From: CAYYNQ01 sp964473105
GTDB lineage: Bacteria > Sumerlaeota > Sumerlaeia > MVZB01
Direction: 5' to 3'
NCBI GenBank assembly: GCA_964473105.1
Contig: CAYYNQ010000075.1
Coordinates: 1 to 23,939 of the forward strand
Length of the DNA: 23,939 nt
Translations under genes and position numbers: made by a program
Notes under the pieces: model-generated
Told to the model about the DNA's origin: nothing
Databases searched by the model: none
Seen by the model: the letters and a program-made list of their open reading frames with translations, nothing else
Shown here: piece by piece, positions 1-7,260 of the stretch
How positions within the stretch are numbered: position 1 is the first letter of the stretch
Layout of the letters: the number at the start of each line of letters is the position of its first letter

Positions 1-809
1 GGTGTGCGGTGGCCACGTTGAACAGCATTGCCGATTCGGTTACCGGGTCGGATCTCTGCCTTCATAATGCAACCGATGGCCGGGGTAACTGGGTGGTGGT
101 CTGGCGATCTGATGAAAATCTGGATGGTACGATCGGCACAGATAACGATATCTTGGTCGCACATTCAACAGACAACGGGCTCAGCTGGTCGTACCCTTCG
201 GCCTTGAACAGCAATGCCGGCTCGGATACGGGCAGTGACGAATGGCCCCAGATAACCACCGATGGTGTAGGTAATTGGGTCACGACCTGGTGGTCCACGG
301 AAGATCTCGGCGGTGCCGCCGGCGCGGACCGTGACATCCTGGTGTCGCGTTCGGCCGACAATGGCGTGAGCTGGAGCGCGGCGGCCATGTTGAACAGCAA
401 CGCTGCCACGGACTCCGGTGCGGACCACGGACCGCAAATTGCCACCGATGGGGGTGGCCATTGGGTTGTTGTCTGGTGGTCTGATGATGACCTTGAAGGA
501 ACTGTCGGAACGGACGATGACATCCTGGTGTCACGTTCGACCGACAATGGCATGAGCTGGAGTGCGGTGGCCACGTTGAACAGCAATGCCGATACGGATA
601 CCGGGACGGATCTCCGGCCCAAGGTGATCACAGATGAGATGGGGAACTGGATCGCTGTGTGGGTTTCAGAAGAAAACCTTGGCGGCACGATTGGCACGGA
701 CAGGGACATCTTTATCATGCGCTCAACGGACAACGGGGTGAGTTGGGACTCGCCGGCCACACCCGGCGTTTCCAATCATGCAGACACGGAGCCTGATGAA
801 GATTTCTGA
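1..809 (+). CDS. Asp-box (BNR/sialidase-like) repeat protein, 5' end missing
   Basis: The reading frame is open to the left edge of the window. The first GTG (position 9) lies inside a repeat unit and is not a real start, so this is the C-terminal part of a longer protein. It holds four repeats of about 62 residues. Each has an LNSNA..TD.G segment, a TDG.GNWV.VWWS strand, a GTD.DILV strand and a perfect Asp box (STDNGLSWS, SADNGVSWS, STDNGMSWS, STDNGVSWD). Asp boxes mark the turns of sialidase-type beta-propeller blades, so the protein is probably a secreted or surface propeller. No catalytic residues of true sialidases (Arg triad, Tyr/Glu pair) can be identified in this part, so enzyme function is not supported. 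The acidic tail (HADTEPDEDF) ends at TGA 807-809. The gene converges on the DUF1501 gene. Confidence 0.85.
   Translation, partial: CAVATLNSIADSVTGSDLCLHNATDGRGNWVVVWRSDENLDGTIGTDNDILVAHSTDNGLSWSYPSALNSNAGSDTGSDEWPQITTDGVGNWVTTWWSTEDLGGAAGADRDILVSRSADNGVSWSAAAMLNSNAATDSGADHGPQIATDGGGHWVVVWWSDDDLEGTVGTDDDILVSRSTDNGMSWSAVATLNSNADTDTGTDLRPKVITDEMGNWIAVWVSEENLGGTIGTDRDIFIMRSTDNGVSWDSPATPGVSNHADTEPDEDF
9..752 (+). repeat. Four tandem 186-bp coding repeats
   Basis: The units start at 9, 195, 381 and 567 with an exact 186-bp period, so no unit breaks the reading frame. Each begins with a variant of GTGGCCACGTTGAACAGC. Units 1 and 4 are nearly identical over their first 30 bases. The array probably continues to the left of the window. 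Confidence 0.9.
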
Positions 810-816
810 ATGAATG

Positions 817-842
817 AAAAAGGTGCGGGGGCTTGCCCCCCG
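817..842 (-). terminator. Rho-independent terminator of the DUF1501 operon
   Basis: On the minus strand a G+C stem (CGGGGG paired with CCCCCG, 826-842, 5-nt loop) is followed by five T residues (AAAAA at 817-821 on the plus strand). It lies about 60 bp past the DUF1501 stop. The same hairpin could also end the convergent Asp-box gene, but it has a poorer T tract in that direction. Confidence 0.55.
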
Positions 843-900
843 GATCCTGTTTACCGGTCAAGCCGTCAAACAGTGTGCCCATCATTATCCCGGTGATTAT

Positions 901-2256
901 CTATAACAGTTCGTTGATGGGTTCACCCTGCCGGTCGTTCAGGGCGTTGGCGATGTATATCGGGCGGCCGAACGGTGTGGTGTAGGTCTTCGTGTGGTCA
1001 ATGCCAAAGGCATTGTAAATGGTTGCATAAACATCGCCCAGAGAGACCAGGCGGTCATTCACCTGGGCGGCACGCTCATCACTGACGCCGATCACCTGGC
1101 CGCCCCGGATGCCGCCGCCTGCCATTGCCAGCGACCAGCAGTCGGGCCAGTGGTCACGGCCCAGTCCCTTGTTGATATCCGGTGTCCGGCCGAACTCGCT
1201 CATCACTAGAACCAGTGTTGTTTCCAGCAGGCCGCGCTGTTGCAGGTCCTCCAGGAGCGCCGAGAGCGTGCGGTCCAGTGTTGGCGCCAGATCCTCCCTA
1301 AGTTGCCTGTCGTTGTCCTGGTGGATATCCCACTGCGCATACTTGTATCCCGATGCGGTCACGAACCGGCATCCCGCCTCAACCAGCCTCCGGGCAAGCA
1401 GCATGCTTTGGCCTACCTGGTCACGGCCGTAGACATCCTTGGTCTTTTCGGACTCCTGCGACAGGTCGAATGCGTTCTTCACGCGGTCCGATCCCAGCAT
1501 TGCCATCGCCTTCTTCATGGACTCATCCATATTGCCAAGCTCACCGAGCTGTTCCTTCTCCCGAAAATGCCGTTCGACGACCTTCAGGAACGATTGGCGG
1601 TGGTCGACCAACTCCGGTGATAGCGACTTGGGCAGGATCAGGTCCGGCACCTGGAAGTCATGCTTGCTGGGATCGGGGATGACCATTGGATCATAATCGG
1701 CACTCATGAACCCGCCGCTGAATCCGTCCTTGAAATGGGGGAAATACCAGTCCCATGGCCGTGGGACCAGTACATACTGGGGCATCTCATTGCGTGGCCC
1801 TGTTTCCTTGCAGATGATCGAGCCAAGGCTTGGGAACTTCTCCCCGATGTTCGGCCGGTGTCCCGTCATTGCCTCATAGCCGGCCTGCGGGTGGTTTCTC
1901 TCCTTCGTTTGAACTGTACGGACAAGCGCCAGCTTATCCATGTGTCCGGCAACCTGAGGCAGCAATTCGGACACCTGGATCCCGTCAACATTCGTGGATA
2001 TTGGGTTGAAATTACTGTTGGGCTTGGGATCCCACGTGTCCATCTGGGGGACTCCGCCCTCGAGCCAGACAAGGATGCAGGATTCTGCCTTCCTGTGGGC
2101 GGCGGTGATTCCCGTGGCTGCCTGTCCGGAGGGCATCCCTGTTGCCTGCAGATAATTTGACAGGCCGAGTCCGAGCAGGCTCAGTGATCCCACGCGCAGG
2201 AAACCACGCCGGTCGAATTGCTCATCGGTGATATATGAGCAGCCGCATTGTTTCAT
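901..2256 (-). CDS. DUF1501 family protein, Tat-exported
   Basis: A 451-residue protein of the DUF1501 family, which is related to the sulfatase/alkaline-phosphatase fold and is nearly always encoded next to DUF1549/DUF1553 genes. The N-terminus has a twin-arginine motif (DRRGFLRVG, residues 15-23) and a hydrophobic stretch with no other membrane segment, so Tat export is predicted. Family motifs visible are ILVWLEGGVPQMDTWDPKP near residue 61, the RNHPQAGYEAMTGHRPN block, the MSEFGRTPDINKGLGRDHWP block near the C-terminus, and the QVIGVSDERAAQV segment. It is the last gene of the three-gene operon, 30 bp after the DUF1549/DUF1553 gene. The biochemical function of the family is not established. 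Length is normal and nothing is missing. Confidence 0.9.
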   Translation of the reverse strand: MKQCGCSYITDEQFDRRGFLRVGSLSLLGLGLSNYLQATGMPSGQAATGITAAHRKAESCILVWLEGGVPQMDTWDPKPNSNFNPISTNVDGIQVSELLPQVAGHMDKLALVRTVQTKERNHPQAGYEAMTGHRPNIGEKFPSLGSIICKETGPRNEMPQYVLVPRPWDWYFPHFKDGFSGGFMSADYDPMVIPDPSKHDFQVPDLILPKSLSPELVDHRQSFLKVVERHFREKEQLGELGNMDESMKKAMAMLGSDRVKNAFDLSQESEKTKDVYGRDQVGQSMLLARRLVEAGCRFVTASGYKYAQWDIHQDNDRQLREDLAPTLDRTLSALLEDLQQRGLLETTLVLVMSEFGRTPDINKGLGRDHWPDCWSLAMAGGGIRGGQVIGVSDERAAQVNDRLVSLGDVYATIYNAFGIDHTKTYTTPFGRPIYIANALNDRQGEPINELL

Positions 2257-2286
2257 CGTAATCCGGTGCCTTTGTGCATTATGACC

Positions 2287-4917
2287 TTAGTGATTATAGG
2301 CGAATTCACGGGAGCTGACAAGCGCCCATGTCAAGGCTTCCATGTTCGTCTTGCGCGATGTCCCCTCCCGGATCAGTTGTTCCAGTTCATCGTGTTCGCG
2401 TTCGGTCGGATACCTGCACAGGGTTGCAAGGTATAGTTCCTCCATGATCCCGCGGTCGGTTGCAGGACCTGCCAGCAGATGAGCCAGGCGCCCGCCTGCT
2501 TCTGAGATCTTGTCGTTGTAGGTTGACCCTGCCAGGATATGTAAAGCTTGCTGGATCGTTGTCTCGTCATAGTACTCGGGTAGTGTCTGCCGGTTCGACC
2601 GGCCGTAAACATCTAGGAAATGGGATGGGCATAGATCCGGGATCGTGTCAACTGCGCGGGTTCCCGGCGGAGTCGGTCCCTTGTGTCCAAGTCCACCTGC
2701 GTACATCTGGAATTTCTCGTTAACCCCCGTGACCCTCGAGATCGCATCCAGCAGCACGGGTGCCTCCAGCGGGCGCGGATGGAAACGCGAATAGTTGACG
2801 GTATCATTCCGATTGGTTCCGGTGGGTTCAACCGACAGTTGGTAGGTGTGCGACTGAACGATGGTGCGGATGAAGTGCTTCAGGTCATACCCGTTGTCCC
2901 TGAAATCCCGGGCCAGGGCCTCAAGCAGTCCCGGGTGGGTGGGTGGGTTTGAAGGCCTGAGATCATCAATCGGGTTGATAATCCCCCGCCCGAAAAAATA
3001 GGCCCAGAATCGATTTGCCGCTGCCTTGGCGAAATAGGGGTTCTCCGGCGACGTGATCCATTGCGCAAGTTTCATCCGCAGGTCACGGCGGTCATCTCCG
3101 GGGACGTGTGATCCATCCATGAAGGTTGGCTCGACGTCATCCTGGGTACGGGGATGCTTCATCGGCTTGCGGTCCTCCAGGCCGACCAGGCCGACGGGCA
3201 GGTCCAGCAGCAGCGTCTTGTGGTTGTCCGGGGGTTTGCCCCGTAGCTGGGTCATTTTTCCAAAGAACGCCGCGAGACCCCAGAACTGGTCCTGACTCCA
3301 CGGTTCTGTCGGGTGATCATGACACTGCGCACACTCAAGCCTCAGGCCCTGGAACAGTTTTATCTGCTCGAGCATCAACTGCTCGGCAGGCCGCATGGCG
3401 GCGTGATGATAATAGTGCAGGATCGGTCCGCCATAACCCTGGGCCGCAACACGTTCACGGGCTATTTGGTCGTAGGGCTTGTTCTGTGCGATACAGTGGC
3501 GAACCCATTCCTGGTACATATGAAGAAATTCCATGTTTGTCTGTGTACCGAAATAGACCCGGAACAGGTCGCTGAACCGGTATGTCCAGAAATCCACGTA
3601 TTGCGGGGACTCGAGCAGGATTTCGATCAGCTTGTCACGCTTTGCAGGATCCGGATCTTTCAGGAATTCACGAGTCCGGCCTGGAGGCGGCAGCGTTCCG
3701 GTCACGTCAAGGCAGACCCTGCGCAGGAATTCCTCATCCGTGCACAGTCCCGACGGCTCTATTCTGAGCTTTCTCAGCTTGGCGAAGACATGTTTGTCGA
3801 CAAGATTTTTTTCAGCGGGAGAGGACCCATCCTGGATTGATTTCGCCGTTCCTTCAGTCTCCGGCTGGGGGATGACCTGGATATGCACGCTGGACAAATG
3901 TCCCGCTGCACGCACGATGACCCATGTGTCACCCGGCCCGGTCGGCAAGATGACGCCCTCATCGTTGATATGTGCCACGGCGGTGTTCCTTGATTCATAG
4001 ATGACACGATGGGTCATGTCCTCACGACTGCCATCGGCATGCTGTATCGTGACGACCAACTGTTGTTGTCCCGTCGGATCCAGTATGACCTCTTTCGGGT
4101 ATATCTCGAGCCGGGAGTCCTTCCTGGCGCCTTCCCCCGTCTTGTCCAAAGGCGCCCCTTCCCGGATCCAGTCCAGAATGGTCTGGTATTCGATTGAGCC
4201 GACTTTGAAACGGCGGCCCCCTTCATGCGGCACGCTCTGGGTCGGCTTGAGCAGGATCAGGCTATCCTCGGGTTTTTCCAGGTTCACGCGCGGGCTCCAT
4301 GGTTCATGCTGTTCATCGGTCAGGACATCATACTTGCCGCCCCTGACGATCCAGTGGTAATCCGTTTCGGGAAAGAACCCGTTCAGTGAAAGCTTGAATC
4401 CGCCCATTCCCTGCACGCCGCCGTGACATTCGGCGCTGTTACACCCCCGATTTGTCAGGATTCCGCCGATATCGCGTGCAAAGCTGGAAGGGGGGTGTTT
4501 CCTGGAATCCCTGATTTGCACCTCGGCAGTCGTCGACAAGTCGCCAACGTTCGCGCGCAGCACCAGTTGTCCGTCCATGTTGACCTCGATGCGTCCGGAA
4601 TCGCTGATCCCGGCCAGCGCAGGGTTTGAGAGGGACAGGCGGCTGTGTGCGGTGAGGTCACGGATGAATCCATTCACGAACACTCCCATCACCACGAACT
4701 GCTGGGAGGCATCGGCGCCGTTCAGGACGACGTTTTTCGGGATGATGCGCAGTGAATGCAGAGCCGAGAGGTTCCTATCACCGGCATTGCTGCCGGCGTG
4801 GACGGGGGCGAGTGTTGCGATGCATAATATGGCGCCGAGCATAATGGCCCGCAGTCCAGCAGGGCAGGCATTGCCCGCCCTGTTGTCATTGTGCGTCCTT
4901 TTTTCCAGCCTGTTCAT
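2287..4917 (-). CDS. DUF1549/DUF1553 (PSCyt2/PSD1) protein with bacterial Ig-like domains
   Basis: An 876-residue exported protein. The signal peptide is hydrophobic around residues 24-41 and ends VHA-GS. In order it has an Ig-like (Big2-type) domain at about 50-137; a PSCyt1-like segment with CNSAECHG (159-166), the usual form of this site in the family; a second Ig-like domain at about 268-350; DUF1549/PSCyt2 at about 370-560, containing CAQCH (529-533), a CXXCH heme c motif; and DUF1553/PSD1 at about 610-870. This architecture is characteristic of planctomycete-type cell-surface cytochrome proteins of unknown function. It sits between the PPC protein (34 bp upstream) and the DUF1501 gene (30 bp downstream), so it is co-transcribed. 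An electron-transfer or structural role at the surface is inference. The start ATG has only a distant GGAG; Met26 is an alternative. Confidence 0.9.
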   Translation of the reverse strand: MNRLEKRTHNDNRAGNACPAGLRAIMLGAILCIATLAPVHAGSNAGDRNLSALHSLRIIPKNVVLNGADASQQFVVMGVFVNGFIRDLTAHSRLSLSNPALAGISDSGRIEVNMDGQLVLRANVGDLSTTAEVQIRDSRKHPPSSFARDIGGILTNRGCNSAECHGGVQGMGGFKLSLNGFFPETDYHWIVRGGKYDVLTDEQHEPWSPRVNLEKPEDSLILLKPTQSVPHEGGRRFKVGSIEYQTILDWIREGAPLDKTGEGARKDSRLEIYPKEVILDPTGQQQLVVTIQHADGSREDMTHRVIYESRNTAVAHINDEGVILPTGPGDTWVIVRAAGHLSSVHIQVIPQPETEGTAKSIQDGSSPAEKNLVDKHVFAKLRKLRIEPSGLCTDEEFLRRVCLDVTGTLPPPGRTREFLKDPDPAKRDKLIEILLESPQYVDFWTYRFSDLFRVYFGTQTNMEFLHMYQEWVRHCIAQNKPYDQIARERVAAQGYGGPILHYYHHAAMRPAEQLMLEQIKLFQGLRLECAQCHDHPTEPWSQDQFWGLAAFFGKMTQLRGKPPDNHKTLLLDLPVGLVGLEDRKPMKHPRTQDDVEPTFMDGSHVPGDDRRDLRMKLAQWITSPENPYFAKAAANRFWAYFFGRGIINPIDDLRPSNPPTHPGLLEALARDFRDNGYDLKHFIRTIVQSHTYQLSVEPTGTNRNDTVNYSRFHPRPLEAPVLLDAISRVTGVNEKFQMYAGGLGHKGPTPPGTRAVDTIPDLCPSHFLDVYGRSNRQTLPEYYDETTIQQALHILAGSTYNDKISEAGGRLAHLLAGPATDRGIMEELYLATLCRYPTEREHDELEQLIREGTSRKTNMEALTWALVSSREFAYNH

Positions 4918-4951
4918 CAGCGGATCGTAGCTCCGTCCCGGTGCTCACGTT

Positions 4952-6685
4952 TCAATTAGTCACCATGATGGGCAGTTTGCCAATGGGGAAGGTTCTTCCG
5001 GGCCTGCCGCTGCTGTCCATGATCTGTCCCGTCAGGTGCAGCACCCGTGGGATCGGGAACATGGGCGCATTATTATCGGCAACCAGCACGATGGTTGCCT
5101 CAGTCGTGCTGAACCGGGCGTGAATCCCCTCGGGGAGATCTTGCGGAGATATGGCAAGTTCACCCTCGAAACCCTCCATGGTTTGGGTATCGATGTGCAG
5201 CGATGCTGATTTTCCCCGTGCGAGGTTGATACGATCCTCTCTGACCAAGACATGGGTGACATGGGGCACCTCCGGCCGCACAAGGATGCGGTATACCTGT
5301 CCGGGATCGCCATGGATGGAAGAGATGCCCCAGATTCTCAGGCGGTATTCCCCCTTCCGCTTAAAGGTGCCCGACATTCCGGTTCCGATCCCCTTGATGC
5401 GCGTTTCCTCCGTCTCCACGTTCGTGAGGATGCTTTTGCCGTCCGGATCAAGGACTTCGAGGCACGGGTGGAAGAACGGTCCGGTAATTCGGGGCGTATC
5501 GACTTCGAACGTCAGTGTCAGGCCGTCTGTTGTCGGCTCGTTGTTGAACCTGAACCAGTCGATATCGCCGGGTTCTTCGATAGAGCCGGTCAGAATTGCC
5601 GGAAGGCTGAACAGCCCGTCCCGGATATTTTCCCCGTCAGGTTCGTTGCTTGTGACCAGATTGAATCCACTACCGGGATCCATGGTGTCGGGGTTTTTGG
5701 ATCTTTCCCGGGCCTCATCCGGGGGTTCCTGGGACGACCTTGAGATGACGGCATGTAATCGATCCCGGGCCCAGTCCACGTCATTGCGTTCGTCGTTGAC
5801 GGGTTTGACTGGATTGACCCGAAGAAGGTAAGAATAGCCCATGCCGGCCTGGCCGAAGATCGACCCGATCTCGACGATATAACGTCCCGTTCGGGTGAAA
5901 TGATGCGTCAGGCTGTGGTTGGTCGGGTGTATGCCATAGGCCTTCTCCTCGTTAAACACAAGCCGCCGTGATTGCCCTGGATCCAGCCAACTGCCGGTCG
6001 TCTCATAGAGCATAAGTTGCCCATCCAGCCTGTCGGCCCCCTGCAGAACCGGAACCTTAAACCCGATCGTCTGGCCCGCAGCAACATCGAAGGAATAATA
6101 ATGCAGGCGATGGGGTCCGGAAAACCGTCCTGAAATTGCGGCGGGGATCGATATCGGATGTGCAGTTCCCGGCGTGTTGTGTGTGATATCATGTTTGTCA
6201 ATGACCATCTCCGGGACAACCGCGAAAGACAGTCTGTTCGATAGTCCACCGGGGGATACCAGACGTAACTCATGCAGGCCGACCCTTGTATCGGGTTTGA
6301 TCGTCATTCGTACGATGGCGCGATCCTGGATGTTTGGTTTGTCCGAAACAAGGACATCCCTGATCGTGGCCTCCAGTCCGTCAGGATTGGTCGACAGATG
6401 ATAGAGTGTGGTCGTGATGGTGGTTCGTTCATCCGAGGTGGTCGGCTGGATCAAATCAGGCTGCAAGGGTGCGTACGTGCACCCCTCGCCACCGAGCCAG
6501 ACGGCATGTGTGCCGACGAGTGCGCTGCCGTGAATCTCGAGCTCCACGACGCTGTTGACCTGACCTGCTGTCGGCTTCAACCAGCCCAGTTCGGGTGATG
6601 CATGTCCCTCCAGGGTATCTGAGGCAGACAGGGCCAAAGCCGCGAGGACAGCCAAGTAACGAAAAATCACCATCAACGGAACCAT
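4952..6685 (-). CDS. PPC-domain surface protein (first gene of the PSD operon)
   Basis: About 577 residues from ATG 6685. A TTG at 6709 and an ATG at 6673 are alternatives, and none has a clear ribosome binding site. A signal peptide (MVIFRYLAVLAALALSAS) is followed by an IPT/Ig-like segment and then at least two pre-peptidase C-terminal (PPC) type beta domains. One is centred on HYYSFDVAAGQTIGFKV with the closing GRYIVEIGS strand, the other on DIDWFRF with the closing GEYRLRIWG strand. No protease, heme or other catalytic motif is visible. PPC-type proteins regularly accompany DUF1549/DUF1553 and DUF1501 genes, and the 34-bp spacing supports one transcript. It is probably a secreted binding or scaffold protein; the ligand is unknown. 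Confidence 0.8.
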   Translation of the reverse strand: MVPLMVIFRYLAVLAALALSASDTLEGHASPELGWLKPTAGQVNSVVELEIHGSALVGTHAVWLGGEGCTYAPLQPDLIQPTTSDERTTITTTLYHLSTNPDGLEATIRDVLVSDKPNIQDRAIVRMTIKPDTRVGLHELRLVSPGGLSNRLSFAVVPEMVIDKHDITHNTPGTAHPISIPAAISGRFSGPHRLHYYSFDVAAGQTIGFKVPVLQGADRLDGQLMLYETTGSWLDPGQSRRLVFNEEKAYGIHPTNHSLTHHFTRTGRYIVEIGSIFGQAGMGYSYLLRVNPVKPVNDERNDVDWARDRLHAVISRSSQEPPDEARERSKNPDTMDPGSGFNLVTSNEPDGENIRDGLFSLPAILTGSIEEPGDIDWFRFNNEPTTDGLTLTFEVDTPRITGPFFHPCLEVLDPDGKSILTNVETEETRIKGIGTGMSGTFKRKGEYRLRIWGISSIHGDPGQVYRILVRPEVPHVTHVLVREDRINLARGKSASLHIDTQTMEGFEGELAISPQDLPEGIHARFSTTEATIVLVADNNAPMFPIPRVLHLTGQIMDSSGRPGRTFPIGKLPIMVTN

Positions 6686-6726
6686 CTTGAATAATTGCAA
6701 ATCCAACAACCCCTGTTTCGTTTCAT
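6673..6726 (-). CDS. Possible 17-codon leader cistron before the PPC gene
   Basis: On the minus strand, ATG at 6726 is preceded by GGGGGAG (6743-6737) at 10 nt and reads MKRNRGCWICNYSRWFR. Its TGA (6675-6673) overlaps the ATG at 6673 of the PPC frame as TGATG. This would fit translational coupling, but so short a frame can occur by chance. Confidence 0.25.
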   Translation of the reverse strand: MKRNRGCWICNYSRWFR

Positions 6727-7260
6727 TATTGGCTTTCTCCCCCGGCTCTGTATAGCATTTTGGGGTTCATTTCATGCCGTGACCGACAAGACCCTTAGAT
6801 GAACTGGATCGAAAAGCTATCCTTCACAGGCCAGATGGTTTGGATAACCCATTCGATGCTGGATGCGGTTTAATGAATTCAGTCCGCTCATTCCTGCCGT
6901 CGTAGACAACGTGTGAGGGTTCTTGCCGGTGGGGAGGCTTCGAGTCTGGGCTTTTCGGCATGTGGGAAAACCCTTCGGTTGACCGATTCCAGATGATTTC
7001 ACTGTAGAGTCCTGCCGGGTCGATATCCGGCTTTATCCCTTGACAGTTCGAGGTGTTAAGCCTAACCTTTGGGGGATAAAATGTAGCATAGGCTAAATTT
7101 AGTAAATTAACCTAAATGGAATGGCTGACCGGTCCGTAGAACCATGAGGGATATCATCCATGGAGCGATTTTTTGAAACCCAATTGCGGTCAATTTCAGC
7201 AGGCCCGCGAGGCTGTCTCGAGGCAGGGGCGGCTGATCATTGATTAACCCGGAGTCCGGC
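6686..7260. promoter_or_regulatory. Divergent intergenic region between the PSD operon and the peroxidase/PhnDCE unit
   Basis: About 575 bp with no convincing gene beyond the short leader cistron at 6673-6726; a 61-codon minus-strand frame at 6817-7002 looks fortuitous. Leftward, the minus-strand TGCTATACA (6757-6749) resembles an extended -10 box. Rightward, a consensus TTGACA (7040-7045) lies 17 bp before TAACCT (7063-7068), a weak -10. An AT-rich block follows at 7077-7117 with a perfect palindrome, CTAAATTTAG (7093-7102), and an inverted pair, AGCCTA (7059-7064) and TAGGCT (7089-7094). These could form an operator. The pattern is seen; the regulatory role is inference. Confidence 0.4.
7040..7068 (+). 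promoter_or_regulatory. Candidate sigma-70-type promoter for the peroxidase/PhnDCE unit
   Basis: TTGACA (7040-7045) is a perfect -35 box. With 17-bp spacing the -10 is TAACCT, which matches only three of six consensus positions. The start codon is about 190 bp downstream, leaving room for a long leader that contains the AT-rich palindromic block. Confidence 0.3.

Noticed and set aside
62..775. A 237-codon antisense frame across the Asp-box repeats
   Set aside because: It is the mirror of a repetitive coding sequence; its translation is Ser/Pro-rich and repeats with the same 62-codon period, with no start signal.
4423..4443. CNSAECH in the DUF1549/DUF1553 protein looked like an unusual CX4CH heme site
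   Set aside because: This is the usual form of the N-terminal cysteine motif (CN-x-x-x-CHG) in this protein family, so it is not novel.
6817..7002. A 61-codon minus-strand frame in the large intergenic gap
   Set aside because: No ribosome binding site, no domain, and composition unlike the genes around it.
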